The notes under the pieces: model-generated
Databases searched by the model: none
What the model saw: the letters and a program-made list of their open reading frames with translations, nothing else
Told to the model about the DNA's origin: nothing
NCBI GenBank assembly: GCA_008711295.1
Contig: VUYV01000074.1
Coordinates: 1,020,746 to 1,084,745 of the forward strand
Direction: 5' to 3'
DNA length: 64,000 nucleotides
Source: Anarhynchus alexandrinus
Lineage: Eukaryota > Chordata > Aves > Charadriiformes > Charadriidae
Shown here: positions 20,641 to 33,900 of the stretch, piece after piece
How the letters are laid out: each line of letters begins with the position of its first letter
How positions within the stretch are numbered: the first letter of the stretch is position 1
Made by a program: the position numbers and the translations under genes

Positions 20641-21910
20641 AAACACATATGAAATTGGCTTATATAATAATAAGATGCCTATTTGCCTTCAGAAGGAGCT
20701 CCAGCCAATTTCTTTGAACTTGGTAGAGAGCTCAACTCTGAAGTGATGCACAAAAAGACTCTTAAGAGAGGAACACGTCTTTACCCTTTCCTGTCTCCTA
20801 ATGTAGCTGCTTGCTGGTTCATCCCCTTTCTATTTAATGTGCTTTTTTACACCTGTGTTTTCAACTCCCCTGGACATTCCTCCATTTGTTTTCTTCCTTG
20901 TCCAATGTCCTCCATCTCCAAGTTTTTCTTTGGATATCATTTAGGCCTGTGCTGTCTGCTCTTCCTTCTTATGCTTTCCTCACTGAAAACTCTCCACCTA
21001 TTCTCACCTCACTTCACTCCCATCTGTCGTAACATATATTTGGCAGATGTTCATCATTCTAGTGTCTTCCATCTTCTTTCTGGTTCTTTTTTTGTATCCT
21101 GTTTCTGTTTTCACTCCCTTTCCTACACTACGCAGTTGTTTGTCTTTCCCTATTCTATACAGTTTTTTAAATTACATGCAGAGTAGCCATAATTATGTTC
21201 CCTAACAGCATTGCTTTGTATGCATTAAGATAAAAAGCTGATGATAACAGTATGGATTGCAGCCACTTCACCTCCACAAGCAGAAGATACAGGGGAATAA
21301 TGTCATCGTTGAAGAATGCAGCCTGAGGCTTTCTTGTCACTAACAGCAGTAAGAAAATACCATTTTGAAAAAGGAGTGGTTGCCAGAAAGCTTAAGGAAA
21401 AACAAACCAAATAGGTAAGTCCCCACTTCTCCCTTCCCCTCTCGGGTAGAACGTAATCAGCATCACAGTATCACCATTTCTGCACATGAAACAAAAACCA
21501 CTTGATCCTTGTTTCTTGGTTTTCTGAATCTCAGCCCATGCTCGCAGGATCACCCACGTCCCTGGTGTCAGATCGAGCCCTTGCGGCTGTTCCTTCGTCA
21601 TTCAGGAATCCTGTGGGGTTTTGGCTGCATGCTGCAATGCCTGGGGTCTGCTAAAAGGCTTGAAAAATTTGCTATTTAAAAATCATCACTGGGCATGAGT
21701 TATGGCGTTTAATACACATGGTCCAAGCAGCTGTGCCATACTAGAGAAATATCTGGGAAAAATTAAGTGGACCCCGATGTTTCAGACTTTTACACTTGAA
21801 AATCTGGGAGAAACAAAGATAGCCCTGGAGAAACTGGAGATCTAAGATGAATATTGGAATTTAAACTGAATCTTTGTTGCCTGTCTGCTATAGAAATATA
21901 ACACAAAAAC

Positions 21911-21932
21911 ATATATATATATATATATATAT
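21911..21932 (+). repeat. (AT)11 microsatellite
   Basis: Perfect AT dinucleotide repeat. Confidence 0.95.
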
Positions 21933-22971
21933 TCTGTTTAAGTCCTAGATTGTTACCTGCTGGAGACAAAGATGGGAATTTAATGTGGTTCCTCAGGAAG
22001 AGGAAGGCAATGCTGGGTGAAGAGGAGATCCAGAGAAAGTCCAGCTGAGTCCAGAGAGAAATCTGGTTTTTGACCAGTGTGAAGGAGGAAAGCAGAGGGG
22101 CCAGGTGATGTGATGCCACTGGCACTTTGTGCTGTGGTAGGGAAGCCATTTTAGGAGCCAGCCAACCCCAAGAGAAGGCTGTGGCCGCCATCTTGAGTGG
22201 GCAGCAGGGAGGCAACCGAGATCTCACAGGCAAATGTTGCAGAAAGATCTGGGAAAAAGGCATCTGGACTGGTGCCTGCAGACAACCTGAGGGGAAGGCA
22301 GGGTGCTGGCTCGCAGGGGGAATGGTTTACCCAACTGTGTCACACAGCCCTTTGCAGGGAACCACGCGCCTCCTTGCAGAGCAGCTTCCCACAATGGCTG
22401 CCTCACGTGGGATGGAGGAGGGCTGGGGCGTGGGGGTGCCTCCTCATGCCCACTTCCTTCTCCAGCACGGTGGTGGCTGCAAGTGCTGATCTGCTTTCTG
22501 TTCAGCTCTGTTTCCTGCCCTTTTATTTTTTCCTGGCTGCTCCTGCCCCTGTAGTGTGCCCCCATTTAGACGGGAAAGAAGGACACGACTGCTGCCAGGG
22601 CAGGGCCTCAGCATCATGGAGGGAAGCAGAAGGCCAAAGTCTGGATAAGACAGGAAATCTTTTCCCTCCCTCAGGAAAACACCACCAGGAAAAAGGTTTT
22701 AAAGCCTCCTGAAGTAGCCAGAGCATGACAGAAGATATGGAAGCCCATATCAGAGGAACTTGGCAGAAATGATGCCAAAGAAATAAGGAAGAGCTTCAGG
22801 CTGGTGTTAAGACTTGACAAAGGATGTGGGTATATCTGACAAGGGATTGAAGGGACCAATGGTATTTGAATACCTGGTTTTGTATGAAATAACTGATAAT
22901 GTGAAAACTCAAGGTTGCAAGGCTAAAAAAAGAACTAGGCTGCAGCCCTGGAGGCATTGAAGGCCCTGGGG

Positions 22972-23040
22972 CTCCTCTTCTTCCCCTCTTCTTCCCCTCT
23001 TCTTCCCCTCTTCTTCCCCTCTTCTTCCCCTCTTCTTCTC
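22972..23040 (+). repeat. 11-base minisatellite (TTCCCCTCTTC)
   Basis: Five full copies of TTCCCCTCTTC in a row, with partial copies at both ends, in perfect register. The purine-rich complement translates to a low-complexity RRGEEEGKK peptide, which is not taken as coding. Confidence 0.93.
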
Positions 23041-24652
23041 TTCCCTGTGGAAAAGGTCACTGGGCAAAAATGACTTTTCCTGTTGACAAAAACCATTTAG
23101 ATGGAAAAATATTTGAATAGCTAAAAAGCCAGGGAGAGTAGTGCATTGATTCCAAATGAAAAATTCTGATAAACTGATGAATTTATATAGATTATGCAAT
23201 AATCTGGGTACAGAACAGGTAAAACTTATCAGAATTTCTTTTTAAAGAGAATTTTTTTCCCTATTGAAGGACAGAGTTCAGTTAGAAATGAGTGCCTTGA
23301 AAAATAAGCTTTTTATTGTAAACAAACAAAGCTTTTTTAGAAACATAGAAACACCCCTTTCTTGGTTACTACATATTAATCAGTTATTCTTTAGCGATAA
23401 TGAAGTCGAGTGGTTGGAGGCTAATTGACTTGGAGGTCTGGAAGCTGTGGGCTGGCAAACTCCAGTCTGTTCTTTCTGGACAAGGGTGTTTCATGTCCCA
23501 GAGCCACAAATCCTGTGAAATAGTTTCTGTCCCAAAGACGGGGCACTTGAAAGAAGTAAGCTGATGCACAAGTCGTCTTGGCAGGTTTTCAGAAGATTAG
23601 TGGAAACGTGTTTCTTTTACTTCTCTTTGCTTTCAGGGAATGGGCATTTTTCACAGGGAAGCATTTATGCGTTAGCATCTCAATCTAGATCTGTAACACA
23701 AAGCTATAACTGTCACTGTTATGTGGTATCCAGAATCCCTCTCACGTGGCTTTCACGGTCTGATTGCTGACATGTAAACTCCCCTGATGGTAGGTTTATA
23801 CTTCCTGCGCGGTGTGAGGCTTGGCAAAGGGCCTTGTCTACAGACGGTGTTTATTCTCAAGTTACCAAGCATGGCACACACGTGTCATGACTAGTTCTTG
23901 CTGGGGCCCTTAGGTTGTAGATCAAGATTCCTAGTAGGTTTTTCATATGTTTTTTTTTACCTGTGTATTTCATACTGATGTATTTTCTATATGCATATGC
24001 TTTATTTCTCTGGCAAGCTTTCTGATGATTGCTCAAAGTATCCTTTAGGGTATCCACCTTTATGTCAAGATTGAAAGGGGAAATTCAGAAGCAGGCAAAA
24101 CCCTCAGTAAAGTTAGCTATTGCAAAGAGGTTGGAAAAAAAGAAGTGAGGTTATGTATTAAACCAGTTATGTTTTCAATTACATTTGAAAGCCTAACAAA
24201 TTTTGCTTTTTGTATTAAGCATTAGATACTTGTATATCTATCTTAAGATAAATGTAGGCTTTTAACTTTTATCGGCCTTGCCATTACTGGATATATGTGT
24301 ACGTGGAATATATACAAAACATTTTAAAAACTCCAAGATTTAATATCCACTTACATTTGCATTCTTAATTTGTATGTATGGCTATTGCTTTTATAAAAGC
24401 ATTCATGAAGTATTTGTAGGAGCACATACCATCCACAATTGTTTCAGAAAATTAGATGAAGAATTTATGTATAGATATGTGTATCTACATTGCCTGGAAA
24501 ATCTTGGCCCTAGTCTTTTAAGACACCATTCCTACAGATCCTGTGATCCATATTTGATAAATGCAACTTGAATGAGAAGAGGGAGAGGGATATGTGTCTA
24601 TTAAATATGCTTGAGCATGAGAGTGTAATGAGTGGGACAGAAAGGGAGTGGC

Positions 24653-24683
24653 TGATAACGAAGAGGGAGGGTTAGGGGCGGGG
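24653..24683 (+). promoter_or_regulatory. Conserved proximal promoter block and GC box, gene B
   Basis: TGATAA (24653-24658), then AGAGGGAGGG, then a GC box GGGGCGGGG (24675-24683). The block is 145 bases before the gene B ATG and matches the position and order in gene C (153 bases) and gene A (150 bases). The GC box is found only in gene B. A TATA-like ATTATATGAA follows at 24691. Confidence 0.5.
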
Positions 24684-24797
24684 AATAGTAATTATATGAA
24701 ATTCACTCTCTTATGAAAAAACTGGTTGAGCAACCAGCCTTAATAGCTTCAATAGACTGTTTTCAATAAAGACAAGCTGGTAAAAGCAGCCATAAAA

Positions 24798-24968
24798 ATG
24801 TTTACAATAAGTCAAGTTCTTATAGCCTTGGCTGTATTTCTTCTAATTATGCAGTTTTTAAAGTTGCAACGAGTACGGAGACAACTTCCTCCTGGACCAA
24901 TCCCTCTCCCAATTTTTGGGACATTGATACAGCTGAACTTTCAGTTTAATCGTGATCTCCTCATGAAG
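24798..24968 (+). CDS. Gene B exon 1: membrane anchor and PPGP hinge
   Basis: 57 codons, donor AAG/GTATTT. Anchor [19 protein letters not shown], basic [14 protein letters not shown]. Start at the first ATG after the conserved promoter block. Confidence 0.95.
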
Positions 24969-27900
24969 GTATTTATTTTCAGATACTCCTAATTGTTTAA
25001 AAGGCTTTGTAATTTCCCATTTCTCATGTTGTTTGCTATGTGAAGACATCCTCTCCCAAAACTACATTGGTAACATACTGTAATTGTTAACTAGCCACTG
25101 TGATATGCACTCGGTTTGGTTTGGAACTGTTGGTTTGGTTGGCAAAATAAGAAAAAGTTATTGCAACATAAAGTAGTTTGCCAAGCTAAGAAAATTGATA
25201 TGGGAAGTTCTGAATATGTGAAAATCCTTCTGATGCTTAAACCCATCACCTTTTAATACTGAATATGACAAATTCATGTGAAACTTGATATCCTTCTGTC
25301 ACCCCTTAACACTAAATTTGACAAATTCCTGTGAAAATTTATATCATTTAGGATTAAATACCTTTAGGGATAATAGATCAGATTTGCAGTTAGGGAAACT
25401 AAGTATTATTTTTAAAAAATTACTTTCACAGCATGGATTTTTAGCTTTCTGAACACTGGCACTCTGTAGCTTGAGCAGTAAATAGATACTGAAGATGCAC
25501 TATGTGTGTATAGGCTTGTTTGTATTGACAGGATCTAAAAACCCTCACGAACCTTTTGTTAGTTGTTTTTTGAGGAGTACTTCTGAGCCCAAAGCCACCT
25601 CTTTTTCATTCTGTTGGTTCTCGCAGTGCTTTTGGGATTATCAATAGACAACTCCAGTGGCTTCTGTCACTGTGATTTGGATGAGACACACCATTTTAGC
25701 CTGACCAAATGGCAGGTTCAGACGGGAAGTAAGGGAACTGTGAGACAGAATGGTCTTACTGAAGTTCCAGTACTTAAATATGCAAATGGGCGGGGGGGGA
25801 AAGAAAGCAACTGGTCCAGTCTCTACAAGCTAGTTAGTCCTCTGACGTTTCTGTGTTCCCTTTGCACCACTTAACCAGTACAAATGATAGAAACCCTCTT
25901 GAAATAAATTCACGCATAGAAAATACCCTTTGTCACATGAATCATTGCTAACTGAGCCTTGGCTTATATACAGTAAAAAGAGCTACCTAATGTTTCTTGG
26001 AATAGGTCTGTGGCTCTGAAAAGCTGGAGTATTTGGCTGCTTCCAACAGTGAATGCTGGAAAAGACATTCATGCTTTCTCACAGATAGTTCTAATCTTGT
26101 GGGAAAGATGGAGAACACCATTGCACCTCAGGGTTGATTCTGCAATCAGTGTAAAAACAGGTTCATCCTCTGTTTGCAGTATGTAGGATTTCACCTGTGC
26201 TGTCCTGGCTTTTCTCCCATCTATAGCTGGCAAAAATTCATGGCAACATATTCACCTTATGGTTTGGATGGGCCCCAGTGATCATATTGAATGGATTTCA
26301 AGCCGTTAAGGATGGTATGACCATGCACCCTGAAGATGTTTCTGGGAGGCTGGTGTCCCCTTTCTTCAGAGCAATGGCCAAAGGAAAAGGTGAGATTTTT
26401 CTTGTCATAAATACTGCACAGAAACATTGTCTTGACAAATTGCAGCTCTCCTGTAGCTTGTATCCACTTCCAAAGGTACCCCAGTAGCAGGGTTTGTCTA
26501 TGAGGAATGACTGCCAGGTGAACTGCAAAGTAGGGAGGAGTGAAATAGCCTTTGGATAGTAGGAGGAGGAGGAAAAGACCAGCAAAAGAAAAATATTCAT
26601 AATGCCTTGTGTGAAATATTCACTGGAGCAAATTCGGAGGTGATGAGATGATGTAGTGGTAGGTTGCACCACAGAGAAGTGGAGGAAGAGTGGGAAAGAG
26701 CACAATTCCTTGTCCTGGACTTACTGCCTCCCACCATTACATTTTCAATCGAAGAGTGAGCTTGATGGTGGGCTCTTCTTCCCATTCCCTTCCTTTTGTG
26801 AATATTTTCTTACTCTCACAGTTGCATCTAGAGGATCAGTGCATGTCTGCTTCAACCTTGCTGTAGGTTTCGTACTCCCCAACCACACGGGAAATTCCCA
26901 AACTCCTGATTTTCATGAACACATGCATTCTGAAACAACCTTTAGTTTATTTGGGACCTTGACTTTTTTTTAGGGAGCCAAATTCCTTAATTATTTCTAA
27001 TTTGAATTTGTTTCAGTCATTGGTGATTCTTATACTACGTTAAAGATCCTGTTAGTATACGATGTTTATTTCTCCTGAAGAGATTTGTCACAAAGCCTAA
27101 GTACTGAACTTTTCTGCCCTGTGGACAGGAACTTTTCTCCCTGACTGTGGACAGTCAGAACTTTTTCACCTTTTCCCGTCATGAGAATCATTACTGTGGT
27201 CAGGTGAGTTCCAAGCATAGAAGAGAGTGGGAGGCAAGCACTTCAGAGAGCATCTAGAGAAGCAGCTGTCAAACTTTGAGATAACTGGCTGTCTTGCATC
27301 AAGCTTAATCCTGCAAGTCGTCTTATTACCAGTTGAGTTTGTCCATTTTAGCCCTGCCCACATGCTTACATGTCACAGCTATCCTTTTGTGTCTGTGTTC
27401 ATAAGCAATGCAACAGTTTCATTATATTCTGTGGTTTAGTAAATCTTTTAATGTAGTCTTTGTCTATAATAAATATTAGCATGATAAAGAGCTCTTCCTT
27501 GAATGGATGCAGGGATTATGTTGGCAACTGGTCACACCTGGAAGCAGCAGAGAAGGTTTGCGCTGAGGACTCTACGCAACCTTGGTCTGGGGAAAAGAGT
27601 TCTGGAACATCAAGTTCAAGAAGAGGCCCACTACCTGGTAGACTTCTTTGCAAGTATGAAAGGTATCTCTGCAATAAATACTTACTCATTTTTGTCATTA
27701 GTCTGATGTCTCTAGTATATGAGCTTCTCTGTCCTGCTCTGAAATTAAGGGCAGCTTTTGTTCCACAAGAAGAGTGTGCAGGGTCTTACAGTGTCTGTTT
27801 GGAATGGATTGAAAATGCCAAGACCCCAGTCCTGTGTTTTCAAACCCAGAGGGAGGCTATTCTTGTTCAAAGTTATTGACAAAACTACTAAAATTGGGAA

Positions 27901-30900
27901 GCGGAACTGAAGCTTATTTATTATTTATATCATAGAATGCTTAAAGTGGAAAGGGATCTGTGAAGATGGTCTAGTCTAACCCCTTCCCAAAGAAGGGGTC
28001 AATCAGAGGAGGTTTCTTAGGGCTGAGTCCAGTTGGGTTTTAAATATCTGCAAGAATGAAGACCTCACCATCTCTCTGGGTAACCTGTTCCAGTGTTCAA
28101 TCAGCCCTACAGTAAAAAAGTTTCTTATGTTTAGACAGAATGTAATGTATTTCAATTTTTGCCCATTGCCTCACTTGATACCACTGAGAAAAGTCTAGCT
28201 CCATGTTCTTTATTCCCCTCCATCAGGTATTTATATGTATTTAAGATACTTCCCTGAGCCTTCTCTTCTCCAGACTAAACAGTCCCATCTCTCTCAGCCT
28301 TTATTACTTCTGATGTCCCAATCCCTTAATTGTCCTTGTGGCCCTTTGCTGAACTTGTTCCAGTATGTTGATGTTGCTCTTGCACTGGGGAGCCTGGAAC
28401 TGGACCCAGCTCTCCAGGTGGGTCTCACCAGTCCTGCCGCCTTTGACCTGCTGGCAATGCCTTTCCTAATGCAGCCCAGGATGATGTTGGCCTTCTTGTC
28501 TCAAGGGCACATTGCTGGCTCATATATGGTGCTCGTGCATAAAGATATGGATGCATTATCAATGCTGATCAATTAAGGCTTGTAACGCTATTTGCATGCA
28601 CTCTGTAAAGCAGTGACTAGACTCTTGTCTTCATTACAACATTTTACCCTGATCAACCCAGTTAGGAGCATGTGAGTTGGATTTCCCAATCCTGATCATT
28701 ATGCAAAAGCACAGTAAATCAAGACATGCTGTAGCTAGCATTGTATCAATTAAAAGTAATTAAATCTAGCCCAATCCCATGGTTTAAGAACTAGGAGAGA
28801 TTGCGATGTGACCAGGTGTGCAGGAAAGAAAAACCCAGAACAGTAAATTGCTAATCAGAATTGTCCATTGGGTGTTGGATAGTTGCAAAATAGTTTTTTT
28901 TAAGATGAGTTTTTCATGTAATTGCTTTAAATTTAGTTATAATTTTGTTGACACAATGGGTTGAAAGAAATTTATGACATATTATCTTACTGGAGGCTGT
29001 ACATGTCTAGCAAAGTCAGACAAAATATAGTAGCCTTGCACGTATTTATGTCCTTGCTGAGTAAGGCTCTCTCTTCTTACGGTTCTCCTCTCAGATTCCC
29101 TTAGACCACAATGTCATTCCCATGCTTTAGACCTATTTTGAATTTGCCAGATGGCGTACTTGCTCTGTCATATTATGAAATATTTTACACATCTGGCGTT
29201 TCTTTAGGGTGCCACACATTTCTGGGGTTATGGGATTGCACCACAGTTGTGAAGAATCAGTTTGATACTATGATTTTGTAAGAAGATTGCTGCTTCTCTG
29301 TGACATGCAATGTTCTCTTGAAAGTTCTTTGGGTAACCTGTAATATTCTCTCATTTCACTAAAGCAGAAAAGGAGACATTAACAGTGATGTTTATTATGG
29401 TTGCAGGGAAACCCCTGGATCCTTCTTTCCCTCTCGTTCATTCCGTCTCAAATGTAATTTGTGCTGTTGTTTTTGGACATCGCTTCTCTAGAGAGGATGA
29501 AACGTTCCGTGAACTGATTAGAGCCACAGAGTATCTATTCAAATTTGCAGGCAGCTTTATTCATCATGTAAGTAAACGATCTGTTATCTTTTTCTGAATG
29601 AGACAGAAAGTGAGTAATGCAGATTCAAGAGGTAGCTGTTAGGCAAAAGTTTTCAAATGAGTGGGTGATGTCCCATGAAGCTTTACTGGGCAGTGCGTTA
29701 TCTCAAGGTGTGATGGTAAAGCTCTACATACCAGCCTTCGTTCATTGTCCTGTGTTTGAGTACTGTGATAAGGTAGTTTGTTCCTAAATCTTTGCAGCAA
29801 GGCACAAGCTGATGGACTGCTCCTGGGTCATGTTTGTTACTTGGTTTCTCAACCCCCATGCACAACAGCTTGCTGCCTTGGGCATCACAATTGTTAAATA
29901 CTAAACGTCAGGTCTAAAAGTGTGATTCACATGTCGAGTTTAGACACTGTTTTATATACAGTCAACAGAGAGAAGAATGATTCAAATACCTAAGTGTTTT
30001 GCCTGTGGCTACTTATCTCCATTTCTTCTGTAAGAAGTGGAGACTTGAAGACTTCCCAGAGAAATTCCACTCCTTCACCCTGAGTGAGAAGCAGCTCTAG
30101 ACACAGGCGGCAGAAGATGGGAAAGGCTAAGCCAGCAAATGCACCTGTCAGCTTGGCAGTCAAAACAGTCAGCGCTCTTCTGGGAGTCAAGGACTTACCT
30201 GACACTAGAAGAGGCCTGCTTTGCACAGAAGTGTGTTCAAAGTTGCCTGGGAGTTCTGGTTCTGGTTCCACTTCTAAAGTTGTCCCATACACCATGGGAC
30301 ACCATGCGTTAGCTTCTTAATGTAAAACACACAAGCAATCCCTGAAATACAGAGATTCCCCCCTACATCCCATGGAGCATTCTCCTCACTGAGTTATGAT
30401 CAGGTTCCCTTTTGCTTAGCCTAGCTTTGGTCCTGTGAGGCGTGTCTAGTGGTGCCAGCTGAGACTTGCTTTTGGGATAGAGAATATACCTCCTTTTCTT
30501 CTCTCCTACCTATCCTAGCTTTGCTTTAGTCCAACGAATAAGATGCTTTTCTGGGAAATAAGAACAGGTGTTAAACCATTCCAGAGGGAGGGCTGCAAAC
30601 TTCCCGCTTCCTGGATGCAAAGGGTACTCAGTATTATGTAGACAGTGGACATTCCTGCATCCACATCCCCATTTCTTAACTGGATTCCACGTGTCAGGAG
30701 CTGAACAGGAGAATGCTGTGGATTAGGTCTCTCCAGAAATGGAGGAGGAGTTTTGGCAGGACCGGTAGCCAGGAAAGTGGATGGGCTCAGTTACTGTCTT
30801 GAACATTGACAACTAAATTCCACGTACAGTTAGGGTGCCATAGTAGCTGGAAAGTGCACGCGTTTGAGAGTAGGAATGCATGTAATCTGGGCAACCATAT

Positions 30901-33900
30901 ATGGTTAGTCAGACCAGAGTTGTACGTAATGCTCCTGAACAGATTTTGAAAGAAAAAATAAAAAAACAGAGATAGAACTACACAAAAAGAATATGAAGTT
31001 CTATGAGAATTTATCAAGGGCTGGACTACTACGTTTCTGTGATAAGGCAATGACTAATTGATAATTGGATGTCTGTCAATAAGAACTGATTTTCCAAAAA
31101 GACAGAAGTATACTCTATCTAATTCAGCCAGACTTCAGTGAACACGTAATAACTTGCTTTTTGTGGTATAATTAGGAGAGTACAAGAAGAGCTCAGCAAA
31201 ATGAAGACTGAGGAAGGATAGAACTTCTACTGATAAATAAATCATGGGGTTATGTTTTGAGCAGGAAAAGAACTAGCAAGAGAAAACACACTGCAGATAC
31301 AAGAACAATGTACACAAATTACCCAGGCATAAATATAGGGTCAAAATCAGAATGAACTTTCTAGTTATCAGAATAGGTAGAAAGCAGCTATTCTTAGGCC
31401 AGATTGTCCCAAACAGTAAGAGAGAAGGATAAATTAATCTTGTTGTTTGAGCTAACCCCTTCTTCTTTTCTTGAGGAGAGCACTCAAAAATGTCAGGTAG
31501 CTGTTTCTCAGCTTTTCTGGGTTTCAAATGTTTTATTGAGGACCCTTGAGAGCCCGATTAGCAGAGAGTGCTTTGGAGGATTACTGAGGCCGTATCGCAG
31601 CCGCTGGCAGTTGGCCCTTGCTTTGGATTCTAACAACTGCTTTTGTACATCCTGGGGAGGACACGTCGCAACAGCTTTGCTTCTTCCTTCCTGGTATTCT
31701 CCACTGGAGGGCAGGATCTCACTTTGTAAATGTCTGAATGCAGTTCATGGCAATTAAATACAAGAATTGAATAATTGAATAAATTAATACAGTTCATTCT
31801 AATTATAATCATTCTAATTTGGCTTGTGGTTGAGCTGAAAGCCTGTGGAACTCTGAATCTTACCATCAACTCAGCTAGAAATTATATAGTGTACTGTTTC
31901 ATGACTTGAAAATATAAGCATAGCCTTTGTCAGAATATTTTACTCATGATGCCAAAAAACACATGCTAACATGAACATTACCTTCTCTTTTTAGTAGGCC
32001 TAAAGTGCATTTTCTAGTGATAGAGACTTTGTGGTACCTCTTGTGTGTCACTCCCACAGCTGTATGAAATCTTCCCCTGGTTGATGTGCCATCTCCCTGG
32101 TCCTCATAAGAAGGCGTTGTCTTGCTATGATGCCCTGAGCTCTTTTACAAGGAGAGAGATCAGAATGCACGTGGAGCGTGGGATACCAGAAGAACTGCAT
32201 GATTTCATTGACTTTTACCTGGCTCACATTGAAAAAGTAAGTATTTGTTCATACATTCATGGGGAAAGAGGGGAAATGGACCATTAAATAATCCAGTCTG
32301 AGCCCTTCTATCATAATCTCTTACCTTTCATAGAAATCTTAATGTGAATCCAGTTACCAGGGACTTTCTAAATCCTTTCTAACTATTGATATGCCACAGC
32401 ACATTGCAATCCTTTTATTAAAGGTCATGTTAATTCAATGCATTTATTCTTATTGGCACAAGTTACAAAATGATTTAAAGCCTCCAGGAAAGAATACTGA
32501 ATTTCTAAGTGGACTGCAAGAAGACTGGGAAGGTCTTGGGGAGACAGTGGGATGTTCTGGATAGGATATTTGGCTGGTAATGGTTTGTCAAGAGAGGGTG
32601 CTACAAGAGGATGGTTGGATTTTGAGAGCATTTTGTGGGAAAATAGTCTAGAAGTCAGTAGAGTTTCAGACAAGGCGGGAGAAGAGGAGTGTGCCAGGGT
32701 CAGTGAAGTTTCAAGCAGATAAAGGGAACTGGGGCAAATAAGGGCATTTGGGGCAGGTAAGCATGGTAGAGATAGGCGGGAATACGTAGGGTTTTGAAAG
32801 GCTGTAAGAGGCTTGCATAAGCTGTGAGTGGGGACACATACCTCTCCCTTTTCTAGACCTTACCAGGATCCGTTTTTCTTTGTCTGAATCTGTTGGGAAC
32901 TGGATCTCCTCCCTAATCCCTGGACTAGCAGCTGCTCTTCCCCCCTGTGACTCCTTCTACCTCCACTTAATCCCTCTTCCTTTCTCCTCTTCTCCACCGA
33001 AACAGACCATGTTCCTCCTCCTGTTCCGCTTGGTGATAGGGAGAAAGAGGAGGAAGTGACAATATGCCACTGGTGTTACTGGGGGATGATAAGGCAAGAG
33101 TGGCTCAGAGAACCAAATGAGATACCCAGGCCAGGGGTATCTATTCTTGCAGCCGCTGGAGAAGCGGGTAATGACTGCTGCTCCTGGGTGGCAATGCTTC
33201 CCTGCAGGGGCAGTCGGTACCCCATCCACTGTGGTCATGTGCTGGTCACAGCAACAGAGGGACTGCCACCTTGTCAGGCTGTAGGCACCCATCCTGCATC
33301 TCCTGGCACAGCCGGAACTGGTCTGCCGTCCTGGACTGCTGCCTGCCTTGTGTATTCCCTGAGTTGGTTCTGCTGCTGTGCTCGATCACGCTGCAGAGAT
33401 GTGCAGGGAAGAATGTCTATTAGCTATTAATGTCAGCCAGCTCTTTAGTCTTTTAGCATGTGTCTTATGAATACTTCGTACTGCTTGACTTTTTTATTAT
33501 TGTGGGCAACAAAAACAACTGTCTTGTGGAACTCCAAGTATATTGCAACTGTGAAACTGTCATTATCATCCAAGGTGGTAATTTTGTCAAAGAATCAAAT
33601 CAGATCTCCTTGCTAAGATAAGTTTTCTTTATCATAATAAATGCTATTAATTTGTATTTCTAGCTGGTAATTCTTTATTAATTGATTCCCATATCAACTG
33701 CTGTATTTTTATGTCCAGGGTGGATGTCAGCCTAACTGGCTTCTAGTTCCTTGGATCCTCTTGTTTTAAATTTTTTGATACTGGCACAATATTAACGCAT
33801 CTGGTCTTCCAAAGCATTTAACTGCTCCTAAAGTCTTTCACTACTATCCTGAGATTTGTAAGACTTGAACATCAGTGGATCAGAAATCGTTTCAGTGAGC

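Larger units (their letters stand above)
20641..24640. other. Intergenic sequence upstream of gene B
   Basis: Apart from the simple repeats listed separately, I recognise no gene here. Open frames at 22127-22712 overlap on both strands in a GC-richer patch and look like chance ORFs. That patch contains CCGCCATCTTG at 22185-22195, matching the YY1 consensus. Confidence 0.5.

Noticed and set aside
22127..22712. Overlapping ORFs of 113-171 codons on both strands
   Set aside because: They overlap each other in opposite strands, have odd composition, no family motifs and no splice context; chance ORFs in a GC-richer patch.
28235..28576. 113-codon ORF as a gene in gene B intron 3
   Set aside because: It is the reverse strand of a CR1 3' region.
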